This document shows positions 23,497 through 31,806 of a stretch of 32,203 nt of DNA, one piece after another. The position numbers were made by a program, and so were the translations under genes. The notes under the pieces were generated by a model. The model ran no database searches. It was not told where the DNA came from and worked only from the letters and a program-made list of their open reading frames with translations. Origin of the DNA: CAZIKB01 sp964539665 (lineage in GTDB: Bacteria > Zhuqueibacterota > Zhuqueibacteria > Oceanimicrobiales > Oceanimicrobiaceae); assembly GCA_964539665.1 (NCBI GenBank), contig CAZIKB010000073.1:1-32203 (forward strand). The letters are read 5' to 3'. How positions within the stretch are numbered: position 1 is the first letter of the stretch; the number at the start of each line of letters is the position of its first letter.

Positions 23497-24720
23497 TCAA
23501 TATTCATCCGATGACTTGGAGTCATCGGATGAATAAACATTGGATGAATGATTAAACAGTTCAATTGCTCTGGTCAGCTGAATCAGTTCACCCTGGCTAA
23601 TTTGGTCTTGTTGATTTATTCTTTCTATTTTAGAAAATAAGCCTTTAACTTCCTCAAGTGCAATTCCAGATTTTTCTGACAAAGCATTAAGAAAGTCATC
23701 ATTAATGTGATTCGTTTTTAAATAATACTTTGACCGAATACTTTCCAGAAAATAGGCCGTCTTTTTCTCTGCAAGATTTTTGTGGTCGCTACTCTGGTAG
23801 TACAACCTGCCGATTGTTTCGACGAATTCCAGAGTTGTGTTGGAAAGCGGTTTAATCACCGGAATTATACGTTGCCGGCGTTTGCTTTCGAAAATGATAA
23901 ACACAATTAGTGTGAAAAGCAATACATAATATGCCCATTTCAAAGATTCCTTGCTGAGGATAAATTTCAATGGCGTGTTAACCAGTCGCCTGTTTACTTT
24001 GTAGTATTCGTCCCAGATGGTTTTCTGCACTGGCAGGTAGGACAGGGCTTTGAAAATATAATCAATATTATTTTGGAATAACAAATTATAATTTGTAAAA
24101 GCAAGCGGTACCGTACTTAAGAGTAAGTTACCTTCGCCAAACGGCACTTTAATGTAGTTGATTTTGTCTTCATTCGTCTTTCCCAATACCAGCGTTTTCG
24201 ATGTGTCGACCTCGGAAAAATAAAAAGAAACCGTGCCTTTTTTGTAGACATAGTCACCTGTGCTACGAATAGATGAATTGACAAAATTGATTTGCACTGA
24301 ATCGCTTTCCAGCAATTCCACGCCAGTTTTTATACCCAGGGTGTCTGCAAAATTTCGCGAAAAATTCTGGGCAGCAATAAAAACGGTGTTGCCATTTTCA
24401 ACATATTTCAACAACTGCCGGGTGTCCAGGGGATCGGGTGCAAAGGATTTATTGATTATCAGGTAATTGGTGCTTTCAAGCATACTGTCCTCAAGTGCGT
24501 TGTAGGAAGGAAGCCAGCTTGATTGAATTTCTTGGTCCGGAAAAAGATCCGGTAGCAAAGTAAATAAAATGTAACTTCCGTATGGAATTTTATCGTCTTT
24601 TGAAAAGCTTACGGTCCAATCCACAGGCTCAGGCTTGAGCAAAGTAATCACAACTACAATCAGAAATGTAGCGCCCAGGATAATTGAAAATTTCAGGTCG
24701 GACTTATTTAGTATCGGCAT
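23497..24720 (-). CDS. DUF4350 domain membrane protein with repeat-derived C-terminus
   Basis: Bitopic or double-pass membrane protein of 407 residues; function unknown. An N-terminal helix (about 9-27) is followed by an extracytoplasmic DUF4350 region (about 40-210: YGSYILFTLLPDLFPDQ, then YLIINKSFAPDPLDTRQLL and GNTVFIAAQNFS), then a second helix near 265-282 (WAYYVLLFTLIVFIIFE) and a cytoplasmic helical tail. DUF4350 proteins are regular members of MoxR/DUF58/DUF4129 operons. The last dozen or so residues (YSSDDSKSSDEY) are encoded entirely by the repeat hairpin 23502-23534, so the natural C-terminus was probably changed when the RAYT unit arrived. It starts three bases after the DUF4129 gene. 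Confidence 0.8.
   Translation of the reverse strand: MPILNKSDLKFSIILGATFLIVVVITLLKPEPVDWTVSFSKDDKIPYGSYILFTLLPDLFPDQEIQSSWLPSYNALEDSMLESTNYLIINKSFAPDPLDTRQLLKYVENGNTVFIAAQNFSRNFADTLGIKTGVELLESDSVQINFVNSSIRSTGDYVYKKGTVSFYFSEVDTSKTLVLGKTNEDKINYIKVPFGEGNLLLSTVPLAFTNYNLLFQNNIDYIFKALSYLPVQKTIWDEYYKVNRRLVNTPLKFILSKESLKWAYYVLLFTLIVFIIFESKRRQRIIPVIKPLSNTTLEFVETIGRLYYQSSDHKNLAEKKTAYFLESIRSKYYLKTNHINDDFLNALSEKSGIALEEVKGLFSKIERINQQDQISQGELIQLTRAIELFNHSSNVYSSDDSKSSDEY
23502..23534. repeat. REP-like hairpin 2 (5' side of the RAYT gene)
   Basis: ATTCATCCGATGACT at 23502-23516 and AGTCATCGGATGAAT at 23520-23534 form the same perfect 15-bp stem as hairpin 1, with loop TGG in place of TTG. A degenerate extra copy (GGATGAATGAT, 23542-23552) follows. 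The hairpin is also coding: it specifies the end of the DUF4350 protein on the minus strand. Confidence 0.9.
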
Positions 24721-24723
24721 AAA

Positions 24724-25479
24724 TTATCCACTCAAAACTGTTTCATTAAAATCCTGAAACTGACTGGACGCACTCAGAAAATGGTCATCATCAAGCTGAA
24801 ATTCCCCATACCAGATATACTCAAACAGCCGGGTTATTTCAGCGAAAGGCTGTTTTATATTCGAGAGATTAATTTCCCGGAGATAATCATTGTTAGTCTT
24901 ATCCAATTTCCAGTCGATGTGACCTTTTATTGTGAGGCTCTTCAGTACGTTCAAATAAAGCAGACGGATTGCCCTCCGGTATTTTTTCTCCCGGACGGCT
25001 TCTTCGATTAAATCCTGCAAAGTACTCGTGCCGATATTTTCATCAATTTCTTTGAAATCAAGGGACACTTTTTCCGAGGTTCGGTAAAACAGGCCGCTGA
25101 CGTTGACTTTCATCAGACGGGATATGACAAAGACCAGCACGACTGCGACGATAAGATAGGGCAAAAAACTCCAGAGAGTTCGCAACGTATTTGAAGAGAA
25201 AAATCGAAATATTTTGTCCCAAATCCAGAATTTCAATTTCTGCAGCAAAGTATTCGTCTGCTGCGGTTCGCGGTCGTATTGAAAATCAGGATCAGAAAGG
25301 AATGGCAAAATTTTCTCAGCAGTCGGCTTCCTCACGTTGACATCCGTCGAGTCTAACAAAAGCCGCTGTATTACCGCAGGTTTTTCCTCCTGAGCCGCAG
25401 TAACAGACTTAACAAAAAGAACCGAAAGTAGAGTGATGAGTAAATAATATTGTATCCGCATAAAAAATCCCGATGACAC
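24724..25479 (-). CDS. DUF4129 domain membrane protein
   Basis: Membrane protein of 251 residues; function unknown. It has a signal-like N-terminal segment (MRIQYYLLITLLSVLFVKSV), a second helix near 105-122 (LWSFLPYLIVAVVLVFVIS) and a cytoplasmic C-terminal DUF4129 domain: EKKYRRAIRLLYLNVLKSL, HIDWKLDKTNNDYLREI, FAEITRLFEYIWYGEFQLDD. This domain is found with transglutaminase and MoxR/DUF58 modules. The GTG at 25479 has GGAG nine bases upstream; ATG 25461 is the alternative. It begins three bases after the previous gene and ends three bases before DUF4350. Confidence 0.8.
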   Translation of the reverse strand: MSSGFFMRIQYYLLITLLSVLFVKSVTAAQEEKPAVIQRLLLDSTDVNVRKPTAEKILPFLSDPDFQYDREPQQTNTLLQKLKFWIWDKIFRFFSSNTLRTLWSFLPYLIVAVVLVFVISRLMKVNVSGLFYRTSEKVSLDFKEIDENIGTSTLQDLIEEAVREKKYRRAIRLLYLNVLKSLTIKGHIDWKLDKTNNDYLREINLSNIKQPFAEITRLFEYIWYGEFQLDDDHFLSASSQFQDFNETVLSG

Positions 25480-25482
25480 CGC

Positions 25483-26322
25483 TTATTCTCCAATCGAATC
25501 AATTTCACCTATCAAACCGGTGGCTTCTTTTCTTTCAATTAGGTTATGGTAATGAAATGCAAATCCGGTCAATGGAATGGCGTAGAACAGGTAGTAACCA
25601 ATTGTTGCAATGAAGCTCGCGGCAATGGTTAAAAAATTGTAGCTACCTGTCACCGCAGTCCCTTCAGCGGCATGAAAACCCGCGATAAAAGACACTACTA
25701 ATTGGGGTACATAAAAAATGAGCATTAAAACAATCTGGATTATCACAAAAATAATGATCAATCCAAATGTAAACCACCAGTACCCGCTCACCAGTTCTTT
25801 AGACCTGGACATGGCTTGAAACACCCCGGTTTTTTCCCGAACGAGAGCTACAAAGGTCAGGGAAAAAGCGATGGCAAAATAGATTCCTGGTACAAAACAA
25901 AACATAAAACCAATAAACACCACAATACCCATGACAATAGAAGCCCCAATATATTTCACGAGCAGATTTTTGGCTGCATTCCACACATCACTCACATCAA
26001 ATTCAGTAAGTTCTTTTTCAACATATAATGAAATGTATTCATAAACCACAGCAGCTAAGAGTCCGGTTGAAATCATGGCCAAAATGAAATATGCCAGATA
26101 AAGCTGCCCCAGGCTGACAAAATCCTCGTTTAGCTGCGCTTCTAAAAGGCTCTCCTGGAAGAAACCTGCCAGTAAAGCTGTCAATAATACAACCGGTCCA
26201 ACGAGAAATAATATGCACTTCCCAAGTTTTAAAAAATTCTGCCGCAGGAATGTAAAGGTCGCGTTGATGATTTCGCTCAATTCCCTTTGCTTGAAAAATT
26301 CTATTTTTTCAATGGCTTCCAT
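25483..26322 (-). CDS. Polytopic membrane protein of unknown function
   Basis: 279-residue integral membrane protein with about six hydrophobic helices after a short charged N-terminus (MEAIEKIEFFKQRELSEIIN). It resembles the membrane-domain proteins annotated as glycerophosphoryl-diester-phosphodiesterase membrane domain or DUF4013-like, including the FVPGIYFAIAFSLTFVALV and SRSKELVSGYWWFTFGLI segments, but no catalytic residues are present. A longer frame to 26415 exists; ATG 26322 is chosen because GAGGAG (26331-26336) lies eight bases before it and the upstream codons read as spillover of the spoIIM 3' end. It overlaps spoIIM by 22 bases, indicating coupled translation. Confidence 0.75.
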   Translation of the reverse strand: MEAIEKIEFFKQRELSEIINATFTFLRQNFLKLGKCILFLVGPVVLLTALLAGFFQESLLEAQLNEDFVSLGQLYLAYFILAMISTGLLAAVVYEYISLYVEKELTEFDVSDVWNAAKNLLVKYIGASIVMGIVVFIGFMFCFVPGIYFAIAFSLTFVALVREKTGVFQAMSRSKELVSGYWWFTFGLIIIFVIIQIVLMLIFYVPQLVVSFIAGFHAAEGTAVTGSYNFLTIAASFIATIGYYLFYAIPLTGFAFHYHNLIERKEATGLIGEIDSIGE

Positions 26323-27278
26323 GTTCCTTCTCCTCTTTTTAGCAATTTTGGATAAATTATAATGTAATAAATAACAAAAATTAACGAACCAAAAATAATA
26401 ATTGAGCTCAACCATAAAGGCATTTCTGTGTGTCTGGTTACAAAGCCTTCTAAAAAGCCGGCAATAATGAAAACCGGCATCATGCCCAAGACGATTTTCA
26501 AACCCTTTCTTGCGCCGGTGCGAAAGGACTCCCCGCGCTTATAAGTGCCCGGAAAAAGCAGGCTGTTTCCCATCACCAGGCCGGCGGCGCCGGCGAGTAT
26601 TATCGCGGATATTTCTAACGTGCCATGAATCCACACGACTTTCAAAGTTGTTAGCAACAAGCCTTTCTGGTAAAAAAATGTATGGAAGGCCCCTAACATA
26701 ATGCCATTGTAGAAAAGCAGTAAACCCGTGCCGATGGAAAGCAAGACTCCGGCTGTAAAAGCGAAAAACGATACCTTGATGTTGTTGAATGTTATGCCCA
26801 AAAACATATCCGCTTCATTCATTTTTTTGTAGACTGCCATTGGATCTTCATTTTTAATGTTCTCTAAAGTAAGATTGACATAAGAATCTCCGAGAATCAG
26901 CCGTACAAACGTGTCGTCGTAGGCGGTTGAAAGTATGCCAATCAAAGCGGCCAGAGCGAAAATTGTAAAGGAAGTGAGCAGTTCCTTCCGGCACTGCAGC
27001 ATTAAGGCCGGGTACTCTGTTTTCCAGAAGGTGAGCAGCCGCTTTTTGCTCTCTTTTTTCTGGTGGTAAATGTTTTGATGGACATTCGCGGTCAGGTTAT
27101 TTAAGTATTTAGTAGTGTTGCTTTTAGGATAAAAAGTCTTAGCGTACGAGAGGTCATCAGTAAGCTGCACGAAGAAATCCGCCAGAAGGTCAGGATTCAA
27201 TTTATCCTGTCCTTCCAAGTGAGATTCTATCTGCTGCCATTTTTCAGCATTCTGTTTTAAGAAAACGATTTCACGCAT
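26301..27278 (-). CDS. SpoIIM/DUF95-family membrane protein
   Basis: Integral membrane protein of 325 residues in the stage II sporulation protein M family. The N-terminal soluble part (MREIVFLKQNAEKWQQIESHL, then LSYAKTFYP) is followed by helices: LTSFTIFALAALIGILSTA, VSFFAFTAGVLLSIGTGLLLFYNGIMLG, and the conserved WIHGTLEISAIILAGAAGLVMG. In non-sporulating bacteria this family sits at the head of MoxR/DUF58 operons, as here; sporulation is not implied. A frame 29 codons longer is open but the family homology begins at MREIVF, so ATG 27278 is used. It is the first gene of the run ending at 19792. Confidence 0.85.
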   Translation of the reverse strand: MREIVFLKQNAEKWQQIESHLEGQDKLNPDLLADFFVQLTDDLSYAKTFYPKSNTTKYLNNLTANVHQNIYHQKKESKKRLLTFWKTEYPALMLQCRKELLTSFTIFALAALIGILSTAYDDTFVRLILGDSYVNLTLENIKNEDPMAVYKKMNEADMFLGITFNNIKVSFFAFTAGVLLSIGTGLLLFYNGIMLGAFHTFFYQKGLLLTTLKVVWIHGTLEISAIILAGAAGLVMGNSLLFPGTYKRGESFRTGARKGLKIVLGMMPVFIIAGFLEGFVTRHTEMPLWLSSIIIFGSLIFVIYYIIIYPKLLKRGEGTWKPLKK

Positions 27279-27448
27279 TTTTCTGCATAAGTTTTTAGTT
27301 TTATGCGCCGCAGAATTCCCGATAACGCAAAGGAAAAAGATTTTTGCTCTATTGAATATAGACACAATTTTATAGTCAAATTTGGCATAATTAAAAAATT
27401 TTTTTGTACAAAATAAAGTAACTCTGCAGTGAGTAGTATGTTGAAATT

Positions 27449-27670
27449 CTAATCATTTGTTTTTGCGGTTAAACCGCGCTGGGTTGTTTTAATAAAGTTT
27501 ATGAACTGCTGTTCAGTGATCCGCAGTGCAGCATCAGGCATCATGTTGAGTAAACCGATGTGCAATTCACGGATATCCTGATGCAGGGCATGGTCCAGAG
27601 TCAGGACTTCATGACCGAGCTGGCGCAGATGGTCAAACGTAGGTAGCGCAATGTGATTAACTAAAGGCAT
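27449..27670 (-). pseudogene. Truncated homoserine O-succinyltransferase (MetA-type) fragment
   Basis: Seventy-three codons that match the N-terminus of MetA-family homoserine O-acyltransferases: MPLVNHIALPTFDHLRQLG, then LDHALHQDIRELHIGLLNMMPDAAL, then TEQQFINFI. A full enzyme has about 300 or more residues and its catalytic Cys, Glu and His all lie in the missing part. No continuing homology is visible in any frame in the 150 bases downstream, so the gene is a remnant, not a frameshifted whole. The last residues (TTQRGLTAKTND) are unrelated. Loss would affect methionine synthesis only if no intact copy exists elsewhere. Confidence 0.75.
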
Positions 27671-28167
27671 AGTGGTTTATTTCCCTGATTTTGATTTTTT
27701 GTGACTCAGGTATCCTTCTACTCCGCTCAGGATGAAGGTTAATTCCTTTTTCAACAGTCTCGTTTGCGATTGTATTTAACAGAGACAACAAATTTCTCAC
27801 ACAGTTGACAAATCCAGCCTTGTAAAAATGCAGATTTGAAAATCAAAAGTCAAGTCCTGATTGTCACCTTTTTGAAACTACACCGGTAGGATTTAGTTGG
27901 TTTTCCATGGATTGGGGTGGTGTTGTCGAAGTTTAACGTCCGGATGGGCCAAACAAGCTTATGCTCCTCTGCCTGACCTGCCTCAATCTTCGAGAAATCA
28001 TAATCAATCATTAAAAAGATAAACATAATAGTTATAAATGTAATCCCGTAAATCCTGTTCATCCTATCAAACTGGTTGATTTTCTGTGTCTTTTCCAGTG
28101 TTGTTCTGTGGTTTATGAATTAATCAGGTTTTGCTAAATCGTGTCTTTGGTCAATTCGGTCAAGAGC
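27671..28167. other. Poorly coding stretch with a possible small ORF and repeat remnants
   Basis: About 500 bases without a convincing gene. It includes a 70-codon minus-strand frame at 27850-28062 (N-terminal hydrophobic segment YGITFITIMFIFLMI, no known family). Its 5' end overlaps the phrase AATCCCGTAAATCCTGTTC near 28040, which resembles a short repeat phrase I associate with bacterial intergenic regions. A short hairpin CCTTC...GAAGG surrounds the text TACTCCGCTCAGGAT near 27715-27738, similar to the start of the repeat at 6181. The frame is most likely chance or decayed. Confidence 0.4.
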
Positions 28168-28196
28168 TTGACATTTCAAAAAATTATCAGTAATTT
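28168..28196 (+). promoter_or_regulatory. Candidate promoter for the UMF1-type MFS gene
   Basis: Perfect TTGACA at 28168-28173, 17 bases, then TAATTT at 28191-28196 (weak -10), 75 bases before the ATG at 28271. Confidence 0.4.
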
Positions 28197-28270
28197 TACC
28201 AACCAAGTGTTATCAGCTCTGCTGCATTACCACCAATTTTTAATTGCTGCTCTTACTGGAAGGAGAAAGA

Positions 28271-29557
28271 ATGGTTTCATCGAAGACCTATGATCGTCGG
28301 GCTGTTTTTGCATGGGCTATGTACGATTTCGCCAATTCGTCTTTTTCTGCCTTAGTTTTGACCTTTATCTTTTCTACATATTTTACTAAAGCCATTGCTT
28401 CTGACGAGATTGTCGGAACGGCGCTATGGTCCAGAGGCCTGACTATTTCAGCTTTTACCGTTGCGCTATTTTCACCGTTTATGGGGGCATTAGCCGACGC
28501 CGGCGGTTTTCGAAAAAGAATTCTTTTTGTACTGACCGTCATTGCAGTAGCAGGGACGGCCGTCTTATACACTGTTCAGCCTGGACAAGTATTTAAAGCG
28601 CTTTTTTGGTTCGTGTTCGCAAATATTGGTGTGGAAATGGGCATGGTGTTTTACAATGCTTTTTTACCTGATATCGCCCCTGCGGAAAAGATCGGTCGAA
28701 TTTCAGGTTACGGCTGGTCATTTGGTTATGTGGGCGGTCTCCTCGCCATGCTGATTGCTATGATTGGATTCATTGAAGCAGACAGTCCATGGTTTGGTTT
28801 CTCGAAAATAGGCGGTGAAAATATTCGAGCCACCAATCTACTGGTTGCTTCATGGTATGCTATATTCAGTATTCCATTTTTTATCTGGGTGAAGGAGAGA
28901 AAATCCCGAGCTAATCAGAATTTAGAGCGCGTCTTTTCTACCACATACAAACAATTAAAAGAGACATTTCATGAAATAAAACAATACCGGCAGATAATCC
29001 GACTCCTTGTTGCGCGATTATTTTATAATGACGGCATCCTCACCATATTTTCCTTTGGGGGTATCTATGCGGCCGGCACTTTTAATTTTTCCTTCACAGA
29101 AATTTTAATCTTCGGAATTGTCTTGAACATCACCGCCGGTCTTGGAGCGTTTGCCCTGGGCTTTCTTGATGATGTAATCGGCGGCAAAAAGACCATTCAA
29201 ATCAGCAATTATGCGTTTATTCTGGCCACGCTGATTGCCATATTTGCACCCAACAAGTTTTTTTTCTGGGTGGCAGGCATCATGGTAGGAATATTCTCCG
29301 GGCCCAACCAGGCTGCCAGTCGTTCACTCATGAGCCGGTTTGTGCCGGCAGACAAAGAGACAGAATTCTTTGGCTTTTATGCCTTTTCCGGAAAAGCTAC
29401 AGCGTTCATTGGGCCGTTAATCCTGGGCATTCTGACCGAAATGTTCAACTCTCAACGGGCGGGAATTTCAATTGTGCTCGTATTATTCATTGTGGGCAGC
29501 TTGCTTTTACGGCTGGTAAATGAAGAAGAGGGGAAGCAGCTATCAGGTAGGTCTTGA
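28271..29557 (+). CDS. MFS transporter, UMF1 (Atg22-like) family
   Basis: Inner-membrane major-facilitator protein of 428 residues with 11-12 hydrophobic helices. The N-terminus YDRRAVFAWAMYDFANSSFS and the GALADAGGFRKRILF loop are signatures of the UMF1/Vps22-like branch, whose yeast relative Atg22 exports amino acids from vacuoles; bacterial substrates are not established. Near the C-terminus GIFSGPNQAASRSLMSRFVP and FGFYAFSGKATAFIGP are also typical. ATG 28271 has AGGAGA a few bases upstream; an in-frame ATG at 28244 has none. It is transcribed alone and converges on the SDR gene, with 72 bases between stops and no clear terminator. Confidence 0.9.
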   Translation: MVSSKTYDRRAVFAWAMYDFANSSFSALVLTFIFSTYFTKAIASDEIVGTALWSRGLTISAFTVALFSPFMGALADAGGFRKRILFVLTVIAVAGTAVLYTVQPGQVFKALFWFVFANIGVEMGMVFYNAFLPDIAPAEKIGRISGYGWSFGYVGGLLAMLIAMIGFIEADSPWFGFSKIGGENIRATNLLVASWYAIFSIPFFIWVKERKSRANQNLERVFSTTYKQLKETFHEIKQYRQIIRLLVARLFYNDGILTIFSFGGIYAAGTFNFSFTEILIFGIVLNITAGLGAFALGFLDDVIGGKKTIQISNYAFILATLIAIFAPNKFFFWVAGIMVGIFSGPNQAASRSLMSRFVPADKETEFFGFYAFSGKATAFIGPLILGILTEMFNSQRAGISIVLVLFIVGSLLLRLVNEEEGKQLSGRS

Positions 29558-29629
29558 TTTTTCAAAGTCACTTTCAAAAACTATTTAATGCCAGAACGAA
29601 AACCTATAAAAAATCATTAAACTCGATAA

Positions 29630-30466
29630 TCAATCTGGATAGTTGGCATACCATTGCTTTGCCGCAATCATGTCATGCGGTGATAGTGTTACTTTCTCCG
29701 CTGCAAATTCAAACTCATAACCTTCTCTTGCAATTGTATCTACTATTGGTCCAGCATCAAAGCGGAAACCGTTAACGCGGGATGAGGGCTGTGTGGCCAG
29801 CCAAACAAAGGCTCGACCCAGTTCAATTGGATCTGTCCATTCTGCCTTCGTCTCTTTGGGAATTGTCTCCAGTTCATCCCAAGTTATTCGGGTTGGCTTA
29901 ATGACCTTTCCTGGGCCAACCGAGTAAATTGAAATATTATGAGGAGCAGCTTCGAGGGAAAACGCCTTGATAAATCCTTCCTGCCCATGTTTGATAGTGC
30001 AATAGGCAGTTTCCTCTTTAAAACCCTTTTTGCTGGAACCACTTGCAATACCCACGATATGTCCACCGCCCTGGGCTTTCATGACCTTCCAGGAAGCGTT
30101 GACTGCGTTATAGAGTCCGCCTAATCCTACATGTATTTGACGCCACCAGTTCTCCGGAGTCAAATCTTCGAAAAACACCAGAGGCATGTAGATTGCGTTA
30201 TGTACAAGCAGGTCCAACCTTCCCCAACGTGTAACAATTTGATCAACCACAGACTGAAATGCTTCCAGATCGCTTACATCAAGATGCAAAGCCATCACTT
30301 TGGTACCGTCCTCCTGTAGATCGGCAGTCGCACGCGCCATTTCTTCATAATTAATATCCACAATACATACACGGGCTCCATCCTGGCCCAGGGCTCTTGC
30401 AATACCCCAACCAAGGCCGCGGCCCGCGCCTGTAACCAGGGCCACTTTGTCATTTAATCGTTTCAT
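29630..30466 (-). CDS. SDR-family NAD(P)-dependent oxidoreductase
   Basis: Classical short-chain dehydrogenase of 278 residues. Cofactor motif TGAGRGLGWG (12-21), Asp37 at the end of the second strand (VCIVDIN) favouring NAD(H), the HNAI variant of the NNAG motif, Ser142/Ser144 in GIASGSS and Tyr155-x3-Lys159 in TAYCTIKHG. The substrate is unknown. The C-terminus beyond residue 250 is longer than in minimal SDRs. A strong AAGGAG eight bases before ATG 30466 supports the start. It lies 54 bases after the Gfo/Idh/MocA gene on the same strand and is probably co-transcribed, which suggests a polyol or sugar-acid catabolic pair. Confidence 0.88.
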   Translation of the reverse strand: MKRLNDKVALVTGAGRGLGWGIARALGQDGARVCIVDINYEEMARATADLQEDGTKVMALHLDVSDLEAFQSVVDQIVTRWGRLDLLVHNAIYMPLVFFEDLTPENWWRQIHVGLGGLYNAVNASWKVMKAQGGGHIVGIASGSSKKGFKEETAYCTIKHGQEGFIKAFSLEAAPHNISIYSVGPGKVIKPTRITWDELETIPKETKAEWTDPIELGRAFVWLATQPSSRVNGFRFDAGPIVDTIAREGYEFEFAAEKVTLSPHDMIAAKQWYANYPD

Positions 30467-30520
30467 GCAAACTCTCCTTTTACTTCTTTTAAATCCAGAT
30501 CGCTTTCTGGATTACAAGTA

Positions 30521-31708
30521 TTAAAATGGACTTGTTTGTCCTTTCATCGTTTCGTCGGATTTTAGTGGTAATTTAATCCACTGATGCCAGCGATGTGATA
30601 AAGTAACAGCATTGATGATTTCTTGAACCCGGGCGCTTTGAGCAAAATTGCCCTGGTTCGCTCCATTGGTTTCTACTATTTCCTGGCAAAAGTTATGTAC
30701 CAGATTACCATAAAATGCTGTATCCCAGGTGTCATTTTCTTGAAAACCAGGGGGAAAATATTTAACAGGAATCACTTGCTGTACAAATTCCACAGCATCT
30801 GGTTTTGCCGTATGAATTGTTTGAATCACGCCAAATTCTTCCACAAGCCGAACCTTAATTGCTCCTTCTGATCCAAAGATTCTGGCTTCTATACCCGGGT
30901 AATTCCCAACGGTAACATAACTTGATTGCATTGAGAATAGAGCGCCGTTGGAGGCTTCACCCATAAACATATCTGCATCGTCAATGTTGATTCTTTCGCG
31001 AAGAGTATCAAGATTAGTCCTGCGCCGCATGGGTACCATGTTCGCCAGGATGCCAACTACCCGGGTAAGATCACTGCCTACACATTCCAAACCTATGTCG
31101 ATAGTTGGTGCGCCATAACCTTCCAGAGAGGACACTGTAATGCCTTCTCTGGTGAAATCGTTTCCCCAGGGCGGTTCACCAACAGGTTTGGTTTTATGTA
31201 TTCTTTTATCCATAGGATTATCTGGATTTAACCATTGCGAGTTTTGCTCATAGCCATTAAAAACAAACGGCTGTCCGATAAATCCCGAACGAATCAAGTC
31301 AAACATATACATTACTGCCGGGGCATAACGGAATGTAAGGCCAACTTTTGTTTTTAATCCCTTTGTTTCAGCAATCTCATTAGCCCGCCACACATCCGTA
31401 TAATCATGGCAAACTGGTTTTTCAACCAGGCAGTGTTTACCGGCTTCTAAAGCAGCAAATACCAAATCCTGGTGATTGCCACGAGTTACAATATCAACAA
31501 CATCAATATCTTCTCGGGAAAGCACTTTTTCATAGTCTGTTACCACTTCAGGAATCTCAAATTCCTTAGCCCTGGTTTCAGCGAGCTGTCGATCAATGTC
31601 GCAGATCATCACTAACTCAGACAACGGCGATCTGTAGAAGCCCGGCAAATGAGCCGTTTTCGCCCAACGTCCCGCTCCAATAACACCTATGCGTAACTTT
31701 TTTGCCAT
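30521..31708 (-). CDS. Gfo/Idh/MocA-family oxidoreductase
   Basis: NAD(P)-dependent dehydrogenase of 395 residues from the glucose-fructose oxidoreductase/inositol dehydrogenase group. The Rossmann motif is IGVIGAGRWA (7-16), followed by VEKPVCHD (the EKP Lys) and, further on, a C-terminal alpha/beta domain with DIGLECVGSDLTRVVG holding the conserved Asp and nearby acid/His-type positions. Substrates are usually sugars, inositols or derivatives; none can be picked here. AAGGAG five bases before ATG 31708 sets the start. It lies 98 bases after the ABC ATPase gene and 54 before the SDR, forming a probable uptake-and-oxidation locus. Confidence 0.88.
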   Translation of the reverse strand: MAKKLRIGVIGAGRWAKTAHLPGFYRSPLSELVMICDIDRQLAETRAKEFEIPEVVTDYEKVLSREDIDVVDIVTRGNHQDLVFAALEAGKHCLVEKPVCHDYTDVWRANEIAETKGLKTKVGLTFRYAPAVMYMFDLIRSGFIGQPFVFNGYEQNSQWLNPDNPMDKRIHKTKPVGEPPWGNDFTREGITVSSLEGYGAPTIDIGLECVGSDLTRVVGILANMVPMRRRTNLDTLRERINIDDADMFMGEASNGALFSMQSSYVTVGNYPGIEARIFGSEGAIKVRLVEEFGVIQTIHTAKPDAVEFVQQVIPVKYFPPGFQENDTWDTAFYGNLVHNFCQEIVETNGANQGNFAQSARVQEIINAVTLSHRWHQWIKLPLKSDETMKGQTSPF

Positions 31709-31806
31709 TACTTCTCCTTACAATTAAATTTTTATTTTACGGAAGGTCGAATTGCCAATGCAGTTTTCGTCTTGCAATAATATTGTTGGTACCATTTTGT
31801 GCATGC

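Noticed and set aside
26323..26415. 31-codon N-terminal extension of the polytopic membrane protein
   Set aside because: It is antisense-free spillover into the spoIIM 3' end, and the good RBS sits before ATG 26322.
27850..28062. 70-codon minus-strand ORF as a small membrane protein gene
   Set aside because: No RBS or family; its 5' end overlaps a short AATCCCGTAAATCCTGTTC phrase that looks like a dispersed intergenic repeat, so kept only as a low-confidence note.
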